A DNA stretch of 64,000 bases. Source: Pseudomonas rhizophila (GTDB lineage: Bacteria; Pseudomonadota; Gammaproteobacteria; Pseudomonadales; Pseudomonadaceae). The stretch covers positions 1,964,367-2,028,366 of the forward strand of contig NZ_CP024081.1 of NCBI RefSeq assembly GCF_003033885.1, written 5' to 3'. A program made the translations under genes and the position numbers. This document shows positions 25,118 through 33,453 of this stretch, piece after piece (position 1 is the first letter of the stretch; each line of letters starts with the position of its first letter). The notes beneath the pieces are model-generated. The model saw only the letters and a program-made list of their open reading frames with translations, did not search any database and had not been told where the DNA came from.

Positions 25118-25338
25118 GTGGCTGGGATCCGTCCCAAAGGGTTGCATAACCGGCAATGCACCAGATGCTGGCCTTTTGCTGATTGTGCTTGGATCGGTGA
25201 GAGCGGGCAATCAGTGTTCGCGCAATAACGCGTGAGCGCTGCCGAAGGCGGAGATCTTTTTACTTTGCTTGATATGGCTTTCATCCAGCATTCAATCGCC
25301 TGGAATTCATCCCAATACGATCTAAACAGCGTGGGGTG

Positions 25339-26706
25339 TCAGGCCGGCAAGCGGATCCCGAAGGTATTCACGCCCCGGTCACTGCGCACGAAGACATCCC
25401 CGCCGTGCATCAGCGCAATCGCCTTGACGATGGCCAGCCCCAACCCGTGGTTGGCGCCACTGTTGCTGCGGGAGGCATCTACCCGGTAGAACCGTTCGAA
25501 CAGGCGTGGCAGGTGTTCATCGGCAATCGGTTCGCCGGGGTTGGTGACGGCGAGGGTGATCTGGTCGCCCAGGGCCTCGATGCGCACATTGATCACTTGC
25601 CCCGGGGCGGTGTGTCGCACCGCGTTGCTCAGCAGGTTGATCAGTGCGCGGCGCAGGTGGGCGATCTCGATGTTGGCCTGGGCGTCACCGCTGACCCTGA
25701 CCTGGACCTGGGCGTCTTCAAGGATGAAGTCCAGGTAGTCGAGGGTGGTCGCCACTTCGCCGGCCAGGGAGGTGCTGGTGAGTTTGGTGGCTTTGTTGCC
25801 CTGGTCGGCGCTGGCGAGGAACAGCATGTCGTTGATGATCGAGCGCAGTCGCTCCAGCTCTTCGAGATTCGATTGCAGCACCTCGAAGTAATGTTCGGCC
25901 GAGCGCCCACGGGTCAGCGCCACCTGGGTCTGGCCGATCAGGTTGGTCAGGGGCGAGCGCAGTTCATGGGCGACGTCGGCGTTGAACGACTCCAGTCGCG
26001 AGTACGCCTGTTCGACCCGGTCGAGGGTGGCGTTGAAGGAACTGACGAATTGACTGAGCTCCGGCGCCAACGGTGACATCTGCAAGCGCCCGGACAAGCG
26101 CGGTGGTGTCAGGCGTCTGGCCTCATCGGACAGTTTGATCAGCGGCTTGAGGCCGATACGCGCTACCCAGTAGCCCAGCAAGGAGGCCAGGATCACCCCG
26201 ACAATCGCCAGGCTCACCAGTGCCACGAGCAAATAGTGTTGGGTCTGGTAGAACGTCTGGGTGTCGATGCCGATCATGAAGCGCAACGGTGGACGCTGGT
26301 CCTTGGCCGGGAACTGGCTGACGAGCACTTTCATCGGGTATTGCTGGGCCGCCAGTTTCAGGTCGCGCTTGCCCAGCGAACCTTCGGCGAAGGCACGAAT
26401 CTGTGGATCGGGGTTGCCATATTCAAAGCGTGGATCGCCACTGACGATCCAGAAGTGAATGCGTTTGTCTTCCTCTCCCAGCAGGCGCAACTTGTTATTG
26501 ATCTTCACCCAGTGCTCGGGTGTGCCGTAGCGACCGACCGTGGATTCGAGCACGCTGTAGCGCGCATCGAGTTCGGCTTCCGGCAGCAGGCCCAGACCCT
26601 TTTCGACTTGCTGGTACAAGGCTCCGCCGATCAACAGGAACACCAATGCCGCCACCAGCGTGAACATGCCGCTCAGGCGCAGGGCAATACTGTCGGGCAA
26701 AGTCAC
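25339..26706 (-). CDS. Two-component sensor histidine kinase (heavy-metal sensor / CusS-like)
   Basis: Starting at GTG 26706, which overlaps the stop of the response regulator gene by four bases, the protein has 455 residues. A longer open frame exists but lies inside the regulator gene. Transmembrane helices are at about 14-32 and 158-178, flanking a periplasmic sensor of about 125 residues. A HAMP linker follows, then the phosphorylated H247 in ADVAHELRSPLTN and the ATPase boxes LINLLSNAVRHT and GANHGLGLAIVKAI. The architecture resembles the CopS/CusS group. The same gene order next to an RND pump occurs in P. aeruginosa (PA1435-PA1438, mexMN with PA1437/PA1438), which suggests orthology. 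The stimulus is unknown. Confidence 0.88.
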   Translation of the reverse strand: MTLPDSIALRLSGMFTLVAALVFLLIGGALYQQVEKGLGLLPEAELDARYSVLESTVGRYGTPEHWVKINNKLRLLGEEDKRIHFWIVSGDPRFEYGNPDPQIRAFAEGSLGKRDLKLAAQQYPMKVLVSQFPAKDQRPPLRFMIGIDTQTFYQTQHYLLVALVSLAIVGVILASLLGYWVARIGLKPLIKLSDEARRLTPPRLSGRLQMSPLAPELSQFVSSFNATLDRVEQAYSRLESFNADVAHELRSPLTNLIGQTQVALTRGRSAEHYFEVLQSNLEELERLRSIINDMLFLASADQGNKATKLTSTSLAGEVATTLDYLDFILEDAQVQVRVSGDAQANIEIAHLRRALINLLSNAVRHTAPGQVINVRIEALGDQITLAVTNPGEPIADEHLPRLFERFYRVDASRSNSGANHGLGLAIVKAIALMHGGDVFVRSDRGVNTFGIRLPA

Positions 26707-27374
26707 TCTCTGCTCTCCAGCACATAACCCATTCCACGAATCGTGTGCAGCAGTTTCTGTTCGAACGGCCCGTCGAGCTTGGCCCGCAAGCGTTTGATGG
26801 CCACTTCCACCACATTGGCGTCGCTGTCGAAGTTGATGTCCCAGACCATTTCGGCAATGGCGGTTTTCGACAGTATTTCGCCCTGGCGACGTGCCAGGAC
26901 GCTGAGCAGCGAGAACTCCTTGGCCGTCAGGTCCAGGCGTTGGCCTGCTCGGGTGGCCTTGCGGCTGATCAGGTCGATCCACAGGTCGGCGATGCTGACC
27001 TGCACCGGTTCATGACTGCCGCTGCGGCGGGTCAGGGCTTGCAGGCGGGCCACCAGCTCCAGGAAGGAGAACGGCTTGCCCAGGTAATCATCGGCGCCGT
27101 CTCGCAAGCCCTTGATGCGGTCTTCGACACGTTCACGAGCGGTGAGCATGATCACCGGCGTCTGTTTGCGGGCGCGCAGGGCCCGCAGCACGCCGAAGCC
27201 GTCCAGGCCTGGCAGCATGACGTCCAGCACGATCACCGCGTAGTCGCTTTCCAGCGCCAGGTGCAGCCCCTCGACGCCGTCCGGCGCCACATCTACGGTG
27301 TAGCCCTGTTCGCTCAGGCCGCGATGCAGATAGTCCGCGGTTTTTTCTTCGTCTTCGATGATCAGAACGCGCAT
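26703..27374 (-). CDS. OmpR/PhoB-family response regulator
   Basis: A 223-residue regulator. The receiver domain has the acidic pair in IIEDEEKTA, the phosphorylated D51 in VIVLDVMLPGLDG and the conserved lysine in YLGKPFSFLE. The C-terminal winged helix includes LDLTAKEFSLLSVLARRQGE and the recognition region NVVEVAIKRLRAKLD. It starts nine bases after the RND permease stop and its own stop overlaps the kinase gene, so pump, regulator and kinase are likely one transcript. It probably controls that operon. This is the heavy-metal/multidrug regulator type; the DNA target is not visible with certainty. Confidence 0.9.
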   Translation of the reverse strand: MRVLIIEDEEKTADYLHRGLSEQGYTVDVAPDGVEGLHLALESDYAVIVLDVMLPGLDGFGVLRALRARKQTPVIMLTARERVEDRIKGLRDGADDYLGKPFSFLELVARLQALTRRSGSHEPVQVSIADLWIDLISRKATRAGQRLDLTAKEFSLLSVLARRQGEILSKTAIAEMVWDINFDSDANVVEVAIKRLRAKLDGPFEQKLLHTIRGMGYVLESRE

Positions 27375-27383
27375 GGTCCCGCC

Positions 27384-30300
27384 TCAGTCTGTGGTCGCCA
27401 GCGTCGTCGGCGCAGGTCCGGGCTGCTGGACGGGCCGATGAAACAGTCGCTCGAGCCATAAGTATATGACCGGTGTAGTGAACAACGTCAGCGCCTGGCT
27501 CACCAGCAGGCCGCCGACCACTGCAATGCCCAACGGCTGGCGCAGTTCTGCGCCGGGGCCGGAGCCGAGCATCAGCGGCAGGGCGCCCAGCAGGGCGGCC
27601 AGGGTGGTCATGATGATCGGGCGAAATCGGGTCAGGCATGCCTGGAAAATCGCTTCCTGGGGCGTCAAGCCACCCTTGCGCTGGGCGTCGAGAGCGAAGT
27701 CGATCATCAGGATGCCGTTTTTCTTGACGATGCCGATCAGCAGCACCAGCCCGATCAGCGCCATGATCGAAAAATCCTGGCCCAGCAACCACAGCATGAC
27801 CAGCGCGCCGAGGCCGGCCGAGGGCAGGGTGGAGATGATCGTCAATGGATGCACGAAACTCTCGTAGAGCACGCCGAGGATGATGTACACCGCCAACAGT
27901 GCGGCGAGGATCAGCCATGGCTGGCTGGCCAGGGAACTTTGGAACGCCTGGGCCGCGCCCTGGAAGTTGCCGGTAATGGAGGCCGGCATGCCGACCTCGT
28001 TCTTGGCCTGGTCGAGCATGCGCACCGCATCCCCCAATGCCACGCCGGGCGCCAGGTTGAACGACAGGTTGGCGGCCGGGAACATGCCGTCATGGGCAAT
28101 GGACAGCGGGCCGTTGGTCGGCGCATCGAAGCGGGCCAGGGCCGAGAGCGGGACCATCTCTCCACTGAGCGGCGAGCGCAAGTAGAAATAGGCCAGGCTC
28201 TCGGCCTTGCCGCGTTGCGCGGTGTCGAGCTCCAGGATCACGTTGTACTGGTTGGTTTCAGTCTGGAATTCGTTGATCTGCCGCTGGCCGAAGGCGTCGT
28301 ACAGGGCCTGGTCGACATCGCTGGCGGTGAGGCCAAAGCGCGCCGCCGCGCTGCGGTCGATGTTGATGTGGGTGATGCTGCCGCCCAGTTGCAGGTCGTT
28401 GGAGATGTCCCGGAACGCGGGGTTACCGCGCAGCCTGTCGGTGAGTTTTTGTGTCCAGGTGTTCAGCGTCGGTCCGTCGTTGCTCTTGAGCACGTATTGA
28501 TACTGGGCGCGGCTCGGACCGGGACTGAGGTTGATGTCCTGCCCGGCCCTCAGGTACAGCACCACGCCGGGGATGCCCAGCAGTTTGGGGCGGATCCGGT
28601 CGATGAACGCGCTGGCCGACACGTCACGCTGATCCTGGGGCTTGAGGGCGATCCAGAAGCGACCATTGGCGATGGTCTGGTTGGAACCCGAGACGCCGAC
28701 AGCGTGAGAAAAGCTCTGCACCGCCGGGTCGGCGGCGACGATCTCGGCCAGGGCCTTGTGTTTGGCCACCATGTCCGGGAATGACACGTCGGCGGCGGCT
28801 TCGCTGGTGCCCAGCACCAGGCCGGTGTCTTGTACCGGGAAGAAACCCTTGGGAATGAATACGTAGCCCGCCACTGCCAGCACCAGGCTCACGCCGAACA
28901 CGCCGATCATCAGCCTCTGATGGGCCAGGGCCCAGCGCAGTGTCCGTTCATACCCACCCAGCAGGCGTTCGCCGAAACTTCGCTTGCCATGGGCATGAGG
29001 CGTCGGGGCGCGCATGAACAGCGCGGCCAGGGTCGGTGCCAGGGTCAGGGACACCACCACCGAAATCAGGATGGTCGAAGTGGCGGTCAGGGCAAACTCC
29101 TTGAACAGACGCCCGACCACGCCGCCCATGAAGAGCAAGGGAATGAACGCGGCTATCAGCGAAAAACTGATGGAGATCACCGTGAAGCCGATTTCGCCAG
29201 CTCCTTTGATCGCCGCTTCGCGCATGCCATCACCCGCCTCCAGGTGCCGGTGAATGTTCTCCACCACTACAATCGCATCGTCCACCACGAACCCGACCGA
29301 GATCACGATAGCCACCAGGGTCAGGTTGTTCAGACTGAAGCCCATCACATACATCAGGGCGAAACTGGCGATCAGCGACACGCCCAGGACCGCTGAGACA
29401 ATCAGGGTCGCCGAGAGCTGGCGCAGGAACAGCGCCATCACCGCCACCACCAGCAGCACCGCGATCAGCAAGGTGATCTCCACCTCATGCAGCGAAGCGC
29501 GGATAGTCTGTGTACGGTCGTTCAGTACCTTGACTTGCACGGCCGCAGGCAGCATGGCTTCCAGGGTCGGCAAGGCTGCCTGGATGCGGTCGACGGTGTC
29601 GACGATGTTCGCCCCCGGCTGACGGAAAATCACCAGGTTGAGCCCCGGTTGCTCATCGGACCAGGCCTGAATGTAGGCGTCTTCCGAACCATTGATGACT
29701 TTGGCGACGTCCTTGAGATGAACCGGTGCCCCATCCTTGTAGGACACGATCAACTCACCATATTCCTCCGGCTGGAACAGCTGATCGTTGGTGGACAGGG
29801 TGGAAACGCTCGACTCGCCGTAAAGCGCCCCCTTGGCCAGGTTGAGGCTGGCCTGCTGGAGCGCCACGCGAATGTCGGCCAGGGTCAGACCGATGGCGGC
29901 GAGTCGGTCCGCCGAGGCCTGTACCCGGATCGCCGGACGTTGCTGGCCGGTGATGTAGATTTGTCCCACGCCATCGATCTGGCTGAGTTGCCGGGCGAGC
30001 AGGGTTTCGACGTAGTCGCTCAATTCGGTGCCGGGCATCAGGCTGGAGCTGATGCTGAGGATCAACACCGGGCTGTCGGCCGGATTGACTTTGCGCCAGG
30101 TGGGCAGATTCGGCATGTCCTGGGGCAGTTTGCCGGAGGCGGTATTGATGGCCGCTTGCACTTCCTGGGCGGCGGTGTCGATGCTTTTGTCCAGGCTGAA
30201 CTGCAAGGTCAGGTTGGTCGAGCCCAGGGCACTGCTTGAGGTCATCTGGGTAATGCCGGAAATGGCGCTGAATTGCACTTCCAGTGGGGTCGCCACCGAC

Positions 30301-30494
30301 GACGCCATGGTTTCGGGGCTGGCGCCGGGCAACAGAGCCCTGACCTGGATGGTCGGGAATTCCGCTTCAGGTAACGGCGCGACAGGCAGGCGAGGAAAGG
30401 CGATCAATCCCAGCAGTATCAGGGCGAAGGTCATCAGGACCGTGGCGATGGGATGGTCGATGCACCACGCCGAAACCGAACCGCGGCCCTTCAT
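27384..30494 (-). CDS. RND multidrug efflux permease (MdtB/MdtC or MexN-like)
   Basis: A 1036-residue inner-membrane proton antiporter of the HAE1 group. The first helix and porter domain begin SAWCIDHPIATVLMTFALILLG. The central membrane block contains SVGFVVDDAIVVVENIHRHLE, whose aspartate pair carries protons, and the repeat half ends with LIGIVKKNGILMIDFAL. Length and internal duplication are normal. It overlaps the adaptor gene by four bases (ATGA). No outer-membrane channel gene is adjacent, so it presumably uses an OprM-type protein encoded elsewhere, as MexMN does. Gene order with the downstream two-component system matches PA1435-PA1438 of P. aeruginosa. Substrates cannot be read from sequence. 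Confidence 0.9.
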   Translation of the reverse strand: MKGRGSVSAWCIDHPIATVLMTFALILLGLIAFPRLPVAPLPEAEFPTIQVRALLPGASPETMASSVATPLEVQFSAISGITQMTSSSALGSTNLTLQFSLDKSIDTAAQEVQAAINTASGKLPQDMPNLPTWRKVNPADSPVLILSISSSLMPGTELSDYVETLLARQLSQIDGVGQIYITGQQRPAIRVQASADRLAAIGLTLADIRVALQQASLNLAKGALYGESSVSTLSTNDQLFQPEEYGELIVSYKDGAPVHLKDVAKVINGSEDAYIQAWSDEQPGLNLVIFRQPGANIVDTVDRIQAALPTLEAMLPAAVQVKVLNDRTQTIRASLHEVEITLLIAVLLVVAVMALFLRQLSATLIVSAVLGVSLIASFALMYVMGFSLNNLTLVAIVISVGFVVDDAIVVVENIHRHLEAGDGMREAAIKGAGEIGFTVISISFSLIAAFIPLLFMGGVVGRLFKEFALTATSTILISVVVSLTLAPTLAALFMRAPTPHAHGKRSFGERLLGGYERTLRWALAHQRLMIGVFGVSLVLAVAGYVFIPKGFFPVQDTGLVLGTSEAAADVSFPDMVAKHKALAEIVAADPAVQSFSHAVGVSGSNQTIANGRFWIALKPQDQRDVSASAFIDRIRPKLLGIPGVVLYLRAGQDINLSPGPSRAQYQYVLKSNDGPTLNTWTQKLTDRLRGNPAFRDISNDLQLGGSITHINIDRSAAARFGLTASDVDQALYDAFGQRQINEFQTETNQYNVILELDTAQRGKAESLAYFYLRSPLSGEMVPLSALARFDAPTNGPLSIAHDGMFPAANLSFNLAPGVALGDAVRMLDQAKNEVGMPASITGNFQGAAQAFQSSLASQPWLILAALLAVYIILGVLYESFVHPLTIISTLPSAGLGALVMLWLLGQDFSIMALIGLVLLIGIVKKNGILMIDFALDAQRKGGLTPQEAIFQACLTRFRPIIMTTLAALLGALPLMLGSGPGAELRQPLGIAVVGGLLVSQALTLFTTPVIYLWLERLFHRPVQQPGPAPTTLATTD

Positions 30495-31648
30495 GGTTTT
30501 GGCTCCGACACATTGGCCTGGGCCACTGGGTCACCGAGCACCTGGATGCGGCTGCCCGGCTTGAGCCGTGACTGACCGTCGCTCACCAGTTGATCGCCCG
30601 CGCTCACCCCTTTGATGATGTGCAGGTCACTGTCCTGGTAGACCATCACCACCGGTACGCTCTCTACCCGGTCGCCGGTGATTCGGTACACGAAAGGTTG
30701 CTCCAGGCCGCGCTGAACCACGGTCGGTGGAACCACCAGGGCGTCCTTGTCGAGTGCGGTCTGGATTTTCAATGTCACCAACTGCCCTGGCCATAGCCGT
30801 TGCGCGGCGTTGCTGAATTCAGCCTTGGCCCGCAGGGTGCCGGTGTTGGCGTTGATCTGGTTGTCGATCAGGCTCAGGCGGCCCTCGCCGAGCATTTCAC
30901 CGGAGGTCCCATCAGCGCCTATGTAGGCCTGGACCAGCGCTTGCTCGGGGGCGGCCATCAACCGTTGCAAGGTGGGCAGCATTTGTTGGGGCAGGGCGAA
31001 CTCCACTGCGATCGGGTCGATCTGGGTCACGGTGAACAAGCCCTCGGTGTCGCTGGTGCGCAGGAAGTTGCCTTCGTCCACGTTGCGAATGCCGACGCGA
31101 CCGGTCACCGGGGAGCGGATCCGGGTGTAGGACAACTGCACCTGGGCGGCATCGATGGCCGCCTGATTGCCCTGGGCGGTGGCCTTGAGCTGGTTGACCA
31201 GTGCCTGTTGCTGGTCGTAGGTCTGTTTCGATACGCCGTCGTCGACACTGAGCAATTTGTAACGCTTGAGATTGACCTGGGCGACCGCCAGTTGTGCCTG
31301 GCTTTCACCGAGTTGGGCCCTGGCCTGGTCAAGGCTGGCGCGGATCGAGCGGTCGTCGATGGTGGCCAGCAGTTCCCCCTTCTTGACCTGTTGCCCTTCC
31401 TTGACCAGCAGTTGAGTGAGGATGCCGTCGATCTGCGGGCGGATCACCACGCTGTGCAGTGACAACACCGTGCCGATGCCACTGGCAAAGCGCGGCACAT
31501 CCTTTTGCACCACGCTGACGACCCTTACCGGCACGGCCACGGGCGCGCCGGGCTTGGCGGTGACAGGCTTCATGACATACCAGAGGGCGACAGCTGCCAG
31601 AGCGACCAGGAGCGCGACGAGCAAGACGGTTTTTTTCTGGATGTGCAT
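30491..31648 (-). CDS. RND efflux periplasmic adaptor (MdtA/MexM-like)
   Basis: A 385-residue membrane-fusion protein. An uncleaved or signal-anchor helix (about 8-25) is followed by the lipoyl half VVIRPQIDGILTQLLVKEGQQVKKGELLATID, an alpha-helical hairpin (about residues 100-165), the second lipoyl half YTRIRSPVTGRVGIRNVDEGNFL, and beta-barrel and membrane-proximal domains. It links the RND permease to an outer-membrane channel. First gene of the four-gene operon, so the promoter should lie in 31649-31884, which also serves the divergent small gene. Confidence 0.9.
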   Translation of the reverse strand: MHIQKKTVLLVALLVALAAVALWYVMKPVTAKPGAPVAVPVRVVSVVQKDVPRFASGIGTVLSLHSVVIRPQIDGILTQLLVKEGQQVKKGELLATIDDRSIRASLDQARAQLGESQAQLAVAQVNLKRYKLLSVDDGVSKQTYDQQQALVNQLKATAQGNQAAIDAAQVQLSYTRIRSPVTGRVGIRNVDEGNFLRTSDTEGLFTVTQIDPIAVEFALPQQMLPTLQRLMAAPEQALVQAYIGADGTSGEMLGEGRLSLIDNQINANTGTLRAKAEFSNAAQRLWPGQLVTLKIQTALDKDALVVPPTVVQRGLEQPFVYRITGDRVESVPVVMVYQDSDLHIIKGVSAGDQLVSDGQSRLKPGSRIQVLGDPVAQANVSEPKP

Positions 31649-31884
31649 GGATGTGGGAGGCCGGTTCAGGACAGAGGGATTTTTATCTTTCTTATATAGC
31701 GTTGTGAGGTGGTCAGGAAGGTGACGCCTAACTGACGGGCTTGTCAGTTTTGTCCCGACTTGCTGTCAGACGAGTGAAGGGCCGATTGAATCCGCCCTGC
31801 GCGCGCTGGTATCGGGCGGGTATACTGCCGACTTTCGCGGCTCGCTCTCCGGGCCCGACTTGCACGCATTACCCGGAGCTTTAC

Positions 31885-32139
31885 ATGACTTCCCCAACAC
31901 CTTCGCCCGCGGACGAACGCCCGAACGGCGAACAGGCCGACCGGCCCGACAGCGATGTTTCCAGCGGCGAGAGCGTCAACGCGATCCCGACCTTCAAGTT
32001 TCCGTTCAAGCCCGGTGAGCTGGCCGCGGCCAAAGGGGCCGGGCAGCAGCCTTGGTACAAGAACGGCGCGAAGAACGGTCATACCAAGACCCCTGGCGCC
32101 GCGCCTCCCGGCACGCGTCGCTCGATGGGCAAGCGCTGA
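31885..32139 (+). CDS. Small conserved hypothetical protein, low complexity
   Basis: The ATG at 31885 with GGAGC eight bases upstream gives 84 residues. The N-terminal 40 residues are rich in Pro, Ser, Asp and Glu (SPTPSPADERPNGEQADRP) and probably disordered. The C-terminal half is basic and contains TFKFPFKPGELAAAKG and QQPWYKNGAKNGHTKTPG, which look like the conserved core. There is no signal peptide or membrane segment. I do not recognise a family with known function. It is divergent from the RND operon and convergent with the LysR gene. Codon use resembles its neighbours. Confidence 0.6.
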   Translation: MTSPTPSPADERPNGEQADRPDSDVSSGESVNAIPTFKFPFKPGELAAAKGAGQQPWYKNGAKNGHTKTPGAAPPGTRRSMGKR

Positions 32140-32152
32140 TATCACCCTTGGA

Positions 32153-32191
32153 GCACGGGCGCGAAACGCGAAATCAGTTCGCGACCCGTGC
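32153..32191. terminator. Hairpin between convergent small gene and LysR gene
   Basis: GCACGGG-CGCGAA and TTCGCG-A-CCCGTGC form a 13-bp stem with one bulge and a 12-nt loop. It covers the last codons of the LysR gene and lies 14 bases after the small gene. No T tract, so termination strength is uncertain. Confidence 0.4.
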
Positions 32192-33142
32192 ACCGGCCAG
32201 ACTGCCACTCAACTCATAGGCAGTCAGTTCGGCCTGGTGCGCCGCGAGGATTTCCGGCAGCGAGCCGCGCAGGTACTCGACCCAGGTCTTGATCTTCGCA
32301 TCCAGGTACTGGCGCGAAGGATAGATGGCGTAGAGGTTCAGTTCCTGGGAGCGGTAGTTGGGCATGACCCGCACCAGCGTGCCATTGCGCAAGCCCTCAA
32401 TGGCGGCATACACCGGCAACACGCCCACGCCCATGCCACTGGTGATCGCGGTTTTCATGGCATCGGCGGAGTTCACCAGGAACGGTGAGTTGCTGATGGT
32501 GACCATCTCTTGGCCTTCGGGGCCGTCAAATACCCATTTCTCCAGCGGAATGACCGGGCTGACCAGGCGCAGGCAGGCGTGGTTGAGCAGGTCGCCGGGT
32601 TTCTGCGGGCAGCCGCTGGCTTTCACGTAGGCAGGTGATGCGCAGACGATGCTGTAGGTGATCCCCAGGCGCTGGGAGACAAAGCCCGAGTCCGGCAATT
32701 CGCTGGCCAGTACGATGGAAACGTCGTAACCCTCGTCCAGGATGTCCGGCACACGATTGGCCAGGGTCAGGTCGAAAGTCACGTCGGGATGGGTTTTACG
32801 ATAGCGGGCGATGGCATCGATCACGAAATGCTGGCCGATGCCGGTCATGGTATGGACCTTCAACTGCCCGGCAGGACGTGCGTGAGCATCGCTGGCCTCG
32901 GCTTCAGCCTCCTCGACATACGCCAGGATCTGCTCGCAACGCAGCAGATAGCGTTTGCCGGCCTCGGTCAGGGCGATGCGGCGGGTGGTGCGGTTGAGCA
33001 GGCGGGTTTGCAGATGGGCTTCCAGGTTGGAAACCGCACGCGAAACGTTGGCTGTGGTGGTATCCAGTTGCACGGCAGCGGCGGTGAAACTGCCCGCTTC
33101 AGCAACACAGCTGAACGCACGCATGTTTTGCAAAGTGTCCAT
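32174..33142 (-). CDS. LysR-family transcriptional regulator
   Basis: A 322-residue regulator. The N-terminal winged helix contains FSCVAEAGSFTAAAVQLDTTTANVSRAVSNLEAHL (split by eye into helix-turn-helix around residues 10-45). The C-terminal effector domain includes VRVMPNYRSQELNLYAIYPSRQ. It is divergent from the four-gene export operon that starts at 33454. This is the arrangement of AaeR/AaeXAB-type systems, so it probably controls that operon in response to an aromatic acid or similar ligand. The target and ligand are inference. The 311-bp spacer holds the shared control region and a REP doublet. Confidence 0.88.
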   Translation of the reverse strand: MDTLQNMRAFSCVAEAGSFTAAAVQLDTTTANVSRAVSNLEAHLQTRLLNRTTRRIALTEAGKRYLLRCEQILAYVEEAEAEASDAHARPAGQLKVHTMTGIGQHFVIDAIARYRKTHPDVTFDLTLANRVPDILDEGYDVSIVLASELPDSGFVSQRLGITYSIVCASPAYVKASGCPQKPGDLLNHACLRLVSPVIPLEKWVFDGPEGQEMVTISNSPFLVNSADAMKTAITSGMGVGVLPVYAAIEGLRNGTLVRVMPNYRSQELNLYAIYPSRQYLDAKIKTWVEYLRGSLPEILAAHQAELTAYELSGSLAGARVAN

Positions 33143-33453
33143 GGGAGGCTCTCTTGGGAGATGGCAAATTGTGACACGAAGTTACAGCGCAGCGGACCCC
33201 GACTAATGGATTATCGCAGTAACGGTAACAAAGATTCGCAGAAAGGTCGGCTTATCGCCGTTCGATGGGGTGCCTAGAATTGCGGCCAATCCTGGATCGC
33301 TGATTGCTGTGGGAGCGAGCCTGCTTGCGATGGCGGCATCACATTCCCCTCAATGTGTCTGCCTGGACGCTATCGCGAGCAGGCTTGCTCCCACAGTTGC
33401 GTCACCGGGCATTCAGCCTCTTCACGCCTCCCCATCTCAGGAATTTTGCGCAA
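33143..33453. promoter_or_regulatory. Divergent regulatory spacer between the LysR gene and the export operon
   Basis: The 311-bp gap contains TAGAAT at 33275-33280, a possible -10 for the rightward operon with only a weak -35. A REP doublet (33308-33396) lies between it and the operon start, so the REPs may be in the transcribed leader. LysR sites (T-N11-A) are likely but too degenerate to assign. Confidence 0.45.
33308..33396. repeat. REP doublet (inverted pair)
   Basis: CTGTGGGAGCGAGCCTGCTT (from 33308) and the inverted TATCGCGAGCAGGCTTGCTC (from 33371) face each other across about 38 bases, the REPIN arrangement. It sits 58 bases before the export operon start. Confidence 0.88.
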
